This document shows positions 49,741 through 60,719 of a stretch of DNA of 64,000 nucleotides, in pieces. Source of the DNA: Hydractinia symbiolongicarpus (lineage: Eukaryota > Cnidaria > Hydrozoa > Anthoathecata > Hydractiniidae); NCBI RefSeq assembly GCF_029227915.1, contig NC_079877.1, positions 14,319,351-14,383,350 on the forward strand, written 5' to 3'. The position numbers and the translations under genes are program-made. Under the pieces are notes generated by a model that saw nothing but the letters and a program-made list of their open reading frames with translations, was not told the DNA's origin and ran no database searches. How positions within the stretch are numbered: the stretch's first letter is position 1; the number at the start of each line of letters is the position of its first letter.

Positions 49741-50082
49741 AGGGGCTACGAAACGGCTGTTGGTTTTCAACTTTAGTGACTTACACGAAAGTCGGGCTGA
49801 TGGCGGTGAAAAACAAACTGGCTATTTTTTCGTCATGTATTTAATTTACAGACTCGAACACATAGATATATCTAGAAGTTCTATCTTCTCCAGCCTTGGT
49901 CATGTTTTTATCCAGAATGAGTCTCGCTGAAATATTTCTTTGTAATATACTTTTCGAAAAAGAATTTTGAACCAGCGAGCAAAGTGCGCTGGTCTGTTTT
50001 TTGAGCAAAACGCTTTTACCGGATTTTTATTATGTGCGCGGGATATACGGAATGTGAACATTTTAACCGGTTCGTAGCTCCT
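49741..50082. mobile_element. piggyBac-like MITE (TTAA target site)
   Basis: Ends AGGGGCTACGAA and, at the right, TTCGTAGCTCCT form TIRs flanked by TTAA on both sides (49737-49740 and 50083-50086). TTAA duplications are the signature of piggyBac elements. The 342-base interior has no transposase; an internal open frame is chance. Confidence 0.65.
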
Positions 50083-50210
50083 TTAAATAGTAAAAATATA
50101 TGTGTTAAACATGCCGTTACCTTTGAGCTTTCGATTCGCTATCTCACTCAGAATTAAGCCATGTTTCATTATGTTTTCAACTACACGCAATCAGTTAATA
50201 TATGCTCAGA

Positions 50211-50274
50211 GCATTCTCGTCCCCAGAGCTCTTCAGCTTTAAACCTCGACGGTTATCTCAAGAAGCTCTGGGGT
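50211..50274. mobile_element. CTCGTCCCCAG foldback element, short copy
   Basis: CTCGTCCCCAGAGCTCTTC pairs with GAAGCTCTGGGG across about 25 bases containing CCTCGACGGTTATC, similar to CCTCAAGACGGCGATA in the 32674 copy. Confidence 0.65.
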
Positions 50275-50289
50275 CCAAAGGGTACCCAA

Positions 50290-53035
50290 GGTTTACACGA
50301 TATTTAAGCGGGAAATATATAGGTAACTGGCTACTTAACTTTTTTGCCACGTACTAAGCCATCCTGACGAAATACTTCATGTCAAAAATACTCTAACAGA
50401 AAAACTGCTGACGTATACCAATTTAGAAGAGCAAGTGGGGACTGCGCCGTTATAAACGTATTGTTTGGTGTCAGCCTCGTTCTGGCAATTTTTACCCCTT
50501 TGACATGTGCTTTTTTTTTTTTTTCTTAAAGTAATACTCTATAACATCTGTTATTCTTAAATTGCAGATACAAAGGTTGGAAAGACAATAGCTTAAATGC
50601 GTACTTCAGCCATGAATTACACCATATATTTTGCCTAAGAAAACTCATAAAACTCTTTTCGTCAGAGAATTATCGTATTTATTTTCGTAATACGTAATCT
50701 TTTAGTCTTAACGTTAATAACACGAGCACCACTTCTTACTTTTTACGATCAACTTGTCAGAAGGGAGGGAGTATGAGGCAATTGTCTTACTTTATAACTC
50801 TATTTGGTATGGGCTTTTTTGACCCTTGTAAGTATGGGGTAACTTTTGTTCAGTTTGGTTTTCAGTGACGAAACTTGGCACAAAGAAGCATCAATATGTT
50901 GTAACTTAATTAGTGACAAAATATTAAGTTGACATGTCATCCCAGGAAGTGATGACGTCATAATGAGACAATTGTTGAAGAAAATATATCTTTCTTGGAA
51001 ATTCTCGTTCTTGTATCCTTTTTAAAACTATTTACAGTACTAGTCATTAAAAATGTAATATGAGAATGTAAAATATTATTAGGGACATTAACAGGTGGTA
51101 TAAAGACAAAGGATTTCCCTAAGGAGAAAAGGGAAATCGATCAGAATTCAAATCTTCAAGTATTTTCTTTGAAAAATCTATATTTGAGAAAGTATAAGTA
51201 GCTGTTATGGAATAAAACTTGATACATCTTTTGTTGTGGGCACTTTATGCCCCCCCCCCCCATACCAAGTAGGGTTAAGCTTAAAAATGTAGCGTTTCTA
51301 TATTGTTCGTAAATGAAACCAACCTTATTTAGCTACGATTCTTGGAAGGCCAATCTCTAAGTAAAGCTTGCACTTAAATCAGTAGAAAAAAGACGAATAC
51401 CTTCATTGCTGTTTCTGATTGTTGTTTCTTTTATACTATGTCCATATATATTTTTTAATGAATTTGTAACAATTCTAAAAGAGTGTTATATGAAAATGTG
51501 ATATTGCGATGAAAATAATGATGACTGTTAGCCAACTCACAGTTGTAGCTTAGTAGAGAAGCTACGGGTGCATAATGCTAAGCAGGAGGATAATACTTTA
51601 ATAATACTGCTTTTTTCGCATTTACAGGCCAAATATCCGTACCAAAAATTCTTGCAATTGTTTTTATTTATATTTCAAACAATAAGCTAAAAGATTATGA
51701 CATCTTGTACATTTTTAATAACCCTTTATAGGAATAAGCTTATAGGGCAGTTAAAGAAACGCCCTGCCCCCTTTACTTTTATCTGTAACAACTTTTGAAG
51801 CTTAGTGTTTTAAATGTATAAGATTTGGCGCCTTTCAATCAATTAGCATTAGGTTGTTGGAACAATTTTGGTGAGACGTCACATCTGTTGTTATGGTAAC
51901 TTCGTCTCCAGATTCTTGTCACCCGTTGTTCCCCTATGAAAAAGACGAGAGTTGGCAAAATAAAAACAAGAACTGTGACACCTCGAAGCCATCGTTCGTA
52001 TACAGACGGATAAGTGTGCATAAAATATTGAGACGAAAAATATATTTGAGACGGGTGATTTTCCGTTGATTTTTTCTAGTGTTTTATATAAATATTTTGT
52101 ATAAAAATAACCAACATCATTATTACGGTTTTATAAAATAATTATCATGTGTAGTCACTATAATGCTTCAGTAAACAATTTACAGCTTATAATTCTTTGC
52201 CTGTACAAAACCATGATATAGTGTAGTTGAATACTTTGTGGCCACAGATTTTCGATATACCGTTCAAAAATATCATCCTTAGCTGTTTTAAATTTAGCTA
52301 TCTACGTTGTTGCTGTCCTTTTTAGCTACAAAAGCGCTTAGTAGATATCCTTTGCACCAGACACCTTTTAGCAGCGGACGGACACTTTAACCAGGAGCAA
52401 ACGAACGGTCAAATTCCAATAGCAGAACATTTGTGGCGTAGCCGGTACTTTATGACGTACGCCTCTATACAGCAGATTCGCCCAATAATGTACCATATGA
52501 AACAATTTGTGCAAAATTTTATTGTGGTGACAAGATTTTAAATTTTTTCTGCTAAATTATTTAATCTTTTTATTGCTTTTGTTGTCATTTTTTTAAAAAA
52601 AATAAAAGCTATAAGAATAACAAATGGCAAAAAAATTTGATCTTAAAGGTTAATACTGAAACATACAAAACAAGCGGATACATTATCTTTAAACTTTTCA
52701 AAACCAGATTTCGGAAACCTTGTAATTTCTGTATACACTAACACTCAATAATAAAGTTGACTGCCACCTCAAAGCAATTTTAGATGAACATTTATGTAGC
52801 AGACATTTCACGATACCTGACACCTTTTTAAGCCCTGATGGTGTTGCTGTTAACATCTTTGTTTACTTTGGTTCAAACGCGAAAAGTACCTTCGAGAAAG
52901 GAGTGCAATATGATCAACTAACATCTGTGTTGGCGGGTTGGTTAGATAATTTATCTACAACTTACTTTTAATGTATTTATCTTTTTGAGTAAAATCGCCA
53001 TAGTTTCGTAATAAAATACAAAGTTTTAAGCTGAC
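50290..53035. other. Intergenic; one doubtful small frame
   Basis: AT-rich with a C13 run near 51,252. A 60-residue minus-strand frame (52021-51839, MHTYPSVYERWLRGVTVLVF and onward) has a hydrophobic segment followed by basic residues, so it could be a small membrane protein. It has no recognised relatives or splice partners, and I do not call it a gene. Confidence 0.35.
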
Positions 53036-53039
53036 TAGT

Positions 53040-54575
53040 GTAGATGGTATTAGCAGTATTGTGTCGCTGTGCATGTCCCGAATGCCATTTTGATTGATAG
53101 ATGACAAAACCACACATTTATACGATTACCAGTTGACTCGTTGCTCGTGGAAAAATTCACTTAGGCAGGAGTAAGTTGGAAAAGAGAACTTAAATTTTGA
53201 TGACGTCTGCCAGGACCCCCGTCAATCCCCCCCAAAAATTTACACGTTACTTTTATTGTGCAGAGCTGAAACGCTCATGAAGAAAAATTTATAAAATCAT
53301 GCGCTTTTGACGAAGGGTTAAAAAGATAAAAAATTTGCTGACCTCAGCAAAGTCCCCTTACAAGCACAAAATATTTTTCTTCAGAAATTTATACACCCAT
53401 TGTCTTTTTTCCTAAGATCTTAAAACGCTATTCAAGAAAATGTATAGGGTTATGTACTTTTGACACACGATTGTAAAGATATTGAGATTTAAAGGTTTTT
53501 TGATGACGTCATTAACCCGTCTATTCCGAAACTAATTCGGTGACCCAGGTTTTGAAAATTTATCCCATTTCATTCCAGGGTTTCCCTATTTATCCACGCA
53601 CTAAAATATAACTGAAGTCACCACCCTGTTTCAAAGTTTTTAACTACATTGTATTGGTTTCATTGATTTAAATTAGGATATTGACGTTAAACTATTGTGA
53701 AGTTGTTGACGTCGCGCCGTAACGTCAGAAAATTTAGCATTTCAGACACAAGTTTTTCGGCAACATTGCTTTATTTTGTATTCTCTTTGCATTGTGCAGA
53801 AGAAAATATTACATAATACATTGCATATAGCTGCGCAGTCAATCATATCACATAAGGAAAACTAAGAACAAAAAACTACTTATTAGGACTTACGACAGCG
53901 ACAAAGTAAAGTTTCACCGGAATGTTAATGACAAAACATAGCTGCTGAATTATTTAAACTCCAACTTTGCTTTTATTTAGAGGGCGTGTTACACAAAGTC
54001 AGACATATCAACACAGCACCTGATAAAATATAACGCTGTCGCTGTCGCAGATCCTGAAATTAAAATTAAAATCAATCTTATTGAAACCGTAAGCAAACCT
54101 TTAATTTAGATAACCAAATTAATTGGCATAATTAGAATAACCGGCGTTATCGGAGTAACCAGCGGTATCGGAGTACCCGGCGTTATCAGAGTATCTGGCG
54201 TTATCGGAGTGTCCGGCATTATCAGAGTAACCAGCGTTATCGGAGTAACCGGCATTATCAGAGTAACCAGCGTTATCGGAGTAACCGGCGTTTACAAAGT
54301 AATCAGCTTAGCCAGTATAATCAATCGGTATATCTAAATATAATAAAATTTCAGTGAATGCCAACGAAAATATATAATACGCAAAACTTATTAATTCCTC
54401 CTTTCCGCTCACATTCTGTATAAAACAAACCCTAAAAAACCTACTCAAATAAGCGTGCAGGGCAATGTATACGAAATTAATGAACGCCAATGGGCATTTT
54501 ATTTAAATCCGTGATAGAATACTGATTAACACCCCTCCCCCCTTTAACTAGCCCAAAAACACAAAGCGGGTTTTT
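53040..54575. repeat. Segmental duplication, copy 1 (decayed)
   Basis: Stretches match copy 2 (58930-60240) in the same order: GCAGTATTGTGTCG...TTGATAGATGACAAAACCA (53,056 and 58,938), GCTTTATTTT...GAAAATATT (53,768 and 59,507), the GYSDNA repeat block, and a block ending CTCACATTCTGTATAAAACA (54,411 and 60,138). Sequences between have diverged, with insertions. Confidence 0.75.
54119..54334 (-). pseudogene. Decayed GYSDNA-repeat exon (paralogue of 59623-60056)
   Basis: After an acceptor (TATATTTAG) the frame aligns with the intact paralogue: IDYTG-stop-ADY against NDYPGYSDY, then about nine GYSDNA-type hexads (variants [18 protein letters not shown]), ending SNYAN and a stop. The ATG of the intact copy is ATA here, and the Tyr codon after GG/PG is TAA. 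No trefoil exon was found upstream, so this copy has lost its start and its neighbouring domain. It could survive only if other exons bypass the stop, which is unlikely. Confidence 0.6.
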
Positions 54576-54579
54576 TTTA

Positions 54580-55770
54580 ATAACTCCTAATTGCTTTCTT
54601 ATATGGCCATGATACTTACTGAGTTTCAACATTTATCTATTAGACACCTGCATGCTAAATTTTTAGGTCCCATACCTTTCAGAGGCTCTGATATTGGCCA
54701 TTACTCAAAACTACCCCTAAAATCTCTATGAAATCCTTATAATGGGGAAAATATAATAACTCCTGTTAGGATTATCCTTAGAACTTGAAACTTGCAACAC
54801 AACTTTGTTTCATCAAGAAGAATCATTTTGAATAATTTTGAAACGTCACTAATCCGATTTCCCGATTTTGTTGGATTTTACCCGAAAATCAAAAAAAACG
54901 GATTTTCGGGCAATTTTTGACAATTTTTTATCCGATCCATGTAAAAACCGGAAGATATGTTAAAAAAATTTTATTTAGCTTTCAGAAACTTCAAACAGAA
55001 TGTAAAAATTCGCTCTAGAACAAAAGTAATTATATTTTAAGCAGATAGTTGCATTTTTAACAATTTTCAAGCTTCTGATGACGTCACAGAAAATGTGCTG
55101 ACGCAAGTAAAAAATTTTTGCCGCCATTTTGTTCCTTTTATGACGTACTATAAGTGTGACAAGTTTGATTCAATTTGAACAATCCTATGAAAAGTTATTG
55201 AGGGGCACGGTCATTTACGGCAGGAAAAAAAGTGTGCGCATGCGCCATTATTTGTTATCAAATTTTCTGCCGCAAGCGATTCATAATGGCCACCATCGCA
55301 CGTGCTTTAAATTTCCCTTAAAAACAAATGTTTTTCGAGCCTCTGCGGTAGAGATCATCTCTTAAAAAGATTTTATTTTAGTAGAGCAGGCCTTGGACTA
55401 TACAAAAACTCTGGATTCCACTACCCGATCACTTTCACTTTTGTTGGGAGGAGACAGAAAGAATAGCAATGTTTTGATCATAAAATTTTATATGTTGGTG
55501 GAAAATGAAGATATTTGCCTTCCAACGCAAAGTCATGCTTTAAGACATGTGTTTCCTGAAAGCTGATAGCCTATTTTATCAAATAAAACCAGTGGTTTGT
55601 GGCTGCCACTTTTTTTCTGAAAGAAATTGGTCCTTGGAAATGACCTTTCACAAGACTTCATAAATCGGTAAATATCATTATTTTAAATGAGAATTGTGCA
55701 CTCAATAAGATAAATATAAGCAATAAACCAGTGTTAGATGTGAAAAATGTTGCTTGTGGCTACCCCCTAA
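54580..55770. other. Intergenic; no supported gene
   Basis: AT-rich, with CCCGAAAATC/GATTTTCGGG inverted words (about 54,885-54,910). No gene or defined element. Confidence 0.35.
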
Positions 55771-55777
55771 CCTTTCA

Positions 55778-56535
55778 CAGTCAGGGTAAACACTTAATTA
55801 GGCGACGGTAGGCTAATTAGGGCATACCACCTATTTACGCGACTCATTGTAGCCTAGTTAGACCATATGTAACCTAGTTAAGACATTACAATATTTAATG
55901 GCTTCTCACACATTCCTAAAAAAAATCGCAAAAACACTTTGTTCAGAATGAATAGTCTACGCAACCATGATTCCAAAATTGTCACTCGTGCCTCGATATG
56001 CTCGCGCAAGTAAGAATTATGTTAAAATGAAATATTACATGTCGCCTATTTAGGTGACGATAGTAAAATCCGCAATAATTTAATGAAGATATTCTTTCAC
56101 AAAAAACGCAAAAAAAAGTATTTTTTTTAAGATGGATGTGGTATCAATTTGTTTTGTAACGTTTCTTTTTTATTCACATCCTGTTTTAACATCGTTAAAA
56201 TCTTAGTCAAACAATACCACGTTTTCGTCCGCCATATTTTTTTTCCTGTGGCGTCGATGGCTGAAATCCATTATTTAAAACAACAAATATTGCCACACAA
56301 GGTTTGGGCCATATGTTGCCAATGTGCGATGCAAATAAGACGATAATTGGTCAAAATTGTCTGCATTCACATAAAAATTGTAGTGCGAAACGCAATGATT
56401 TCGACGTATTTACAACAGAAAGTTTTCGTTCGCCTAGTTAGACTACGGGTAGCGTAATTAAACTACATCTTGTCGCCTAACTAAATGACTCACCTAATTA
56501 GGTCATGTCGTCTAATTAGGTGTTTACCCTGACTG
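55778..56535. mobile_element. 758-bp MITE with exact 5-bp TTTCA duplication
   Basis: TIRs CAGTCAGGGTAAACACTTAA (left) and CAGTCAGGGTAAACACCTAA (right, reversed) are flanked by TTTCA at 55773-55777 and 56536-56540. Subterminal GCCTAATTAGGC-like words recur many times near both ends. No transposase. The 5-bp duplication and CAG ends do not let me assign a superfamily firmly. Confidence 0.8.
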
Positions 56536-56544
56536 TTTCACAGT

Positions 56545-58925
56545 TCCCCAAAAGGGGTTAGGGGTTAGTTAGGGGGTTATTAATAGTTCTGCTAAAAATA
56601 ATTTTTCGCAGTGAAGGTTTGTTTGTTAATGAAAAACCTCATACAAAAAGAAATCGATAATATTTTTCTCTAATATGTATACAATTAACAAAACAACAAG
56701 TAACACTAAACCAGAGATGCTCCTGTGCATTTATTTGGACATCATATCTGTTCGTACCCTGGAAAAAGTTTTTGACTTATATAATTGAGGCTTATGCCGA
56801 GTTTGTGGTGTCTGATAAGTCATGAAAAATTTATGTTTATCTCGGCAAAAAAAATAGTTTCATCAGAAAAAAGTCAGGGATTTCACAGGAATATGTTAAA
56901 CATTAACTCACATGTCTGTACATTTTTATGCACACTTTGCTATCATTTTACATGCTTTTTTATGAGAGCCTCAGGTTTTTTTTAAAGATAAGAGCTTTTT
57001 GTAGGCCCTGCCGTCTGCTTAATCATTGTTTTCCAAACCAAAAATAACCTAGCCTGCGGTTGTGGTAAACACTGGAACTATCCAGAATCACCCAGAACCA
57101 GCTGGAATCCGTCAGGATGACCCAGGAACAGACCGAATTAACACGAACCAATCAGTCATTTGAAAAAAATATAAACAACTAGGAAAAAACGCTGGTGTAA
57201 ATAGTGCGTTAATAATTGGCTCCGTATCGAACGTGTATTCCATAGACTTTAAAGGGAAAGACTCCTGTTAGGTAGAAGACCTTCCAAGCCAACATTAAGA
57301 AATCGAAAAGGAGGACATTTAGTAAGAAGTTGGGAATTATGAAACTTTTTCTTACAAAAAAATGCATTTTATAATGGGGACTTGAAAAAGAAACTTTTCG
57401 TTTTTCGGGAAGTGGGCTGTACGAGGTTTGTACCCGGGGTCCATTGAATGTGACGGCTGGTCTGTTAAATTATTGAATTATAAAAGATTGAAAACAATTG
57501 CCACACATTGCACACGTGATTCTGGTAGCTTATATTGTACTTTCTGTTTGTTCACATTTTAGGGCACCAGTCCCAAATTGTTCTATGATACAAAACATGT
57601 TGGTACGATTTCATTGAAGTAATTTTGACCCAACAATTCACAATTTCAAGCGTCATTCAAACGTGATTTGCATGTGAAGATTTGTTGACAGAAGCGGTTA
57701 AAAAAAAAAGATGGAACAATGATAAAACAGAGGAGCTTGCCGATTTGCTCGATTACCACTTTTTGTTGGATGCGTTTGAAATAAGAATATATTCGTTAAA
57801 TACAGATTATGAATTGAAATAAAAAATACTTGTAATAGCCTAATTTGTAAACTATTTTTATATAATTCAGATTGACTTTCGTGGTGAAAAATCTCACGAT
57901 TAAGGAATGGTCTAGGCTTAAATGTCTAAAAATGTGTGTGCTTTCGTTTAACACATATATAACTGTACAATTTTTTTCATTTGCAATCAGTTGCTAGTCT
58001 AACAACAACAACAATAATGATAGACATTTAAAATGTTTCTAGCCCAGAAAATCACAAAAACCTATTGTTAGTGGATTATTTCCATTGGGGTCCACTGAGT
58101 CTGAGTGAAGCTAGCTTTCTCACAATTTACGTTTAGTTTTAGCAGGCTTCTAGAAAACTAATCAAGACCAACCTTAGAGCTAGCTAAGGTTACAGATCAG
58201 ATGAATTATTTTTTTTCCTTATAAATTTAATTTTAGAAGTATAATAATTTACATTTCTAATAGTTGTCAACCATTTTTTTGTGAAAACGAAAGTGAAATG
58301 TATGGTGTAGAAAAGCTCAAAATTTTAGTAGTAAAAAAAGTGGCAGCTACTACCTAATACGATAGAACGCTCGATAAGAGATACATACAAACAGGAAAAG
58401 TAATTTTTAGGCAAAACCTTGCGTCAGAATGTTGTACAAGAGTGCTCCTGTACTGGTAAATTGTGAACTAGCCATCCGGGCTTTTGTGGACCTTGCCGTC
58501 TGTTTAGGCTGCCCCGGGTCGCAACCAAAGGGGAAATAGTAGTCTATGGTCATCCTTCTTTAGTTTTAGAAGAAAAAAATGTTAAATTTTCTTTTATTGG
58601 GCAACTAAAACAAGATAATAGAGAGTGAGGTCAATATCGATGACGTCATAATCTTATGCCGTAGGCGCTTTTTTTAAAAAAAAATTTGGCGCATGCGCAC
58701 ACTTTATTTCCTTAAAATCGCGGTTTTGAACGACCGTGGGGGGGGGGGAGGCGGAATCCGCCCCCCCGGTCATAGTATGTTCGAAAAACCCCGGACCGAA
58801 TAGGGTTAAAGAAAAGGGAATCCGACACAAATACAAGTTATCAGAACCTTCGTACATTTAATAAACACAGTAACAGTGGACGAGATCGCTCTATCTTAAG
58901 ACATGAAAATCGAATCATCAGAAGC
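56545..58925. other. Intergenic; no supported gene
   Basis: AT-rich with a G12-type run and GC-rich patch (58,736-58,800). A 67-residue minus frame (58857-58654) covers that patch and looks like translated repeat DNA. Confidence 0.4.
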
Positions 58926-58929
58926 GAAG

Positions 58930-60240
58930 AAATACAAAGCAGTATTGTGTCGTTGTGCATTTCTCTGAATATCATTTTGCTTGATAGATGACAAAACCAT
59001 AGCTTTATATGGTTACTAGTTGACTCGTGGCTCGTCAACTTTTTTTTGATGTTACTTGTACAACAATTGGCCTGCTCCTGGTATGTTCAAATTTTATTTT
59101 GAAAACAACAGGTACAAAAGAACAGACAAATAAGAGTCTGATACTATCCAACAACGGGATTAGACGTCCCTGGTTTGGTAAACTGAATAAATTTGATCCC
59201 AAGTGGTCCATAGTTACCCACGCGGTGAAAAATGACTGACGTCACAACCTTGTTTCCAAGTCATTTAGCTTAAAAATTTTAAAAGCATTGTAATGGTTTC
59301 CTTAATTTAAAAACATACTGACAACCGTACTATTAATTTATGCACATCCCTATTTTTATCTACGCGACATCCTCTTTGTAAACAATAAAGGCAAAATATC
59401 TAGTCTGCGGTTTTTATTTCATCTACGGTACCGATTTATTAATTAAGATTGTTGTAACAGGCTGATAAAAGTCTTTTTAGCTTTCTACTACGGGAGAAAT
59501 AACAATGCTTTATTTTTTATGCTCTTTGTATTGTGTAGGAGAAAATATTGCATCGTAAGACAAAGGATATAGTTGTGGACTCAATAAAATTACGCAAGGA
59601 AAACAAAAAACAAAAAAAACTACTAATAACCGGCGTTATCGGAGTAACCGGCGTTAACGGAGTAATCGGCGTTATCGGAGTAACCGGCATTATCGGAGTA
59701 ACTGTCATTTTCAGAGTAACCGGCATTTTCAGAGTAACCGGTATTATCGGAGTATCCGGCGTTATCGGAGTAACCGGTGTTATAGGAGTAACCAGCGTTA
59801 TCGGAGTAACCGGCATTATCGGAGTATCCGGCGTTATGGGAGTAACCGGCGTTATCGGAGTAACCAGCGTTATTGGAGTAGCCGGCATTTTCAGAGTAAC
59901 CGGCATTATCGGAGTATCCGGCGTTATCGGAGTAACCGGCGTTATCGGAGTAACCGGCGTTATAGGAGTAACCAGCGTTATCCGAGTAACCAGCGTTATC
60001 GGAGTAACCAGCGTTATCGGAGTAATCACTATAGCCTGGATAATCATTTCGCATGTCTGAAAATAAAAAGCAACGAAAGCATAAAATGACCTAAACTTGC
60101 TTATTCCCCTCCGCCCCTCCCCCCCCCCCCCCCGCAGCTCACATTCTGTATAAAACAAACGCTAAAAGCAACGCAAATGAGCGCGCAGGGCAAGGTATTC
60201 GAAATTAATGAACGCTATTGGACTGTTTATTTTAAATCGG
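58930..60240. repeat. Segmental duplication, copy 2 (with intact repeat exon)
   Basis: Counterpart of 53040-54575; see that entry for shared landmarks. This copy keeps the longer GYSDNA block and an open reading frame. Confidence 0.75.
59509..59514 (-). terminator. Poly(A) signal of the trefoil-GYSDNA gene
   Basis: AATAAA on the minus strand, about 110 bases after the stop codon. The same hexamer is kept at about 53,770 in the other duplication copy. Confidence 0.5.
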
Positions 60241-60451
60241 GAAAGAATGATGACCAAAAGCCCCCTTATATAGCACAAAAAAGACAACACAGAGTATAAA
60301 AGAACTGTCATACATCCTGGAGGACGGTAGCACGCGGGTCCACCGAATCTTTGTGGTGAGTAGCAGCAGCCATTTGCAATGCATTTTGCTTTAGATATAC
60401 CAGGATGACCACACTGTCGGCGACGTGTCTTATATACGCGTGGACATATGG
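59623..60451 (-). CDS. Trefoil-domain protein with C-terminal GYSDNA hexapeptide repeats (two 3' exons)
   Basis: Exon 60451-60314 encodes 45 residues with a P-type trefoil pattern: [20 protein letters not shown] followed by [20 protein letters not shown] and YRPPG. It has six cysteines and the diagnostic CG.PGI and GCCYSP...PAC spacing. The exon is phase 1 at both ends, and its donor (GGAT|GTATGA) joins in phase to the acceptor TTTTCAG at 60057. The sequence continues [17 protein letters not shown] into about 22 GYSDNA repeats ending at 59623. Most changes between the 18-base units are synonymous in this frame (AAC/AAT, GGT/GGA, GCC/GCT), which supports coding here rather than in the other open frames. 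Trefoil domains are secreted, so an extracellular or mucus-type role is inferred. The signal-peptide exon is not identified. Alternatively the repeat exon is transcribed alone from ATG 60054 using the TATATAAG at 60273. Confidence 0.6.
60143..60273 (-). promoter_or_regulatory. TATA box and conserved block upstream of the repeat exon
   Basis: TATATAAG on the minus strand at 60273-60266 precedes a block conserved in the decayed paralogue (GCGTTCATTAATTTCG to TTTTATACAGAAT, then the donor-like GTGAGC at 60142). This could be an internal promoter and non-coding first exon for the repeat exon. If the trefoil exon splices directly, it is intronic. The TATA box is not kept in the decayed copy. Confidence 0.4.
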
Positions 60452-60637
60452 CTGTGTAAAAGTAAAAAAATAAAATATATTATTTTCCATAGATAGTATT
60501 TGCTACGATGAGAAAATGGCAGGAGCGAATTTTTTTTAAATTTTCGCGTCCATCACAAGCTACATTGTCTCTCCACCGTGGAGGAGAAAGAGCGATAAGT
60601 GTTGTGGTGACTTTACAATAAAAAAAACAGACGTTAC

Positions 60638-60700
60638 CTTGTGCTTTGTAACACCAAGGACACCAGGTCCTTGGTGTTACAAAGCACTTCCTTGCCCACT
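60638..60700 (-). other. Candidate upstream exon end of the trefoil gene, containing a perfect hairpin
   Basis: On the minus strand GCACAAG|GTAACG ends in phase 1, exactly matching the phase-1 acceptor of the trefoil exon. The frame reads ARKCFVTPRTWCPWCYKAQ, trefoil-like at its end (compare CCY....PACY), but it meets a stop about eight codons further upstream. Arms 60641-60661 and 60667-60687 are a perfect 21-bp inverted repeat, so the other strand reads nearly the same peptide (CFVTPRTPGPWCYKA). Probably a partly duplicated or damaged second trefoil; not certain to be coding. Confidence 0.35.
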
Positions 60701-60719
60701 GAACTTATCCATTTCTTGG

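Noticed and set aside
51839-52021. 60-residue possible membrane microprotein
   Set aside because: Single ORF of a length expected by chance, with no supporting context.
54308-54490. 60-residue minus-strand frame upstream of the decayed repeat exon
   Set aside because: Lacks an ATG start (begins TTG), and the matching frame in the intact copy contains a stop.
59548-60060. 170-residue plus-strand GVIGVTG repeat frame
   Set aside because: Shadow of the GYSDNA array; unit changes are non-synonymous in this frame.
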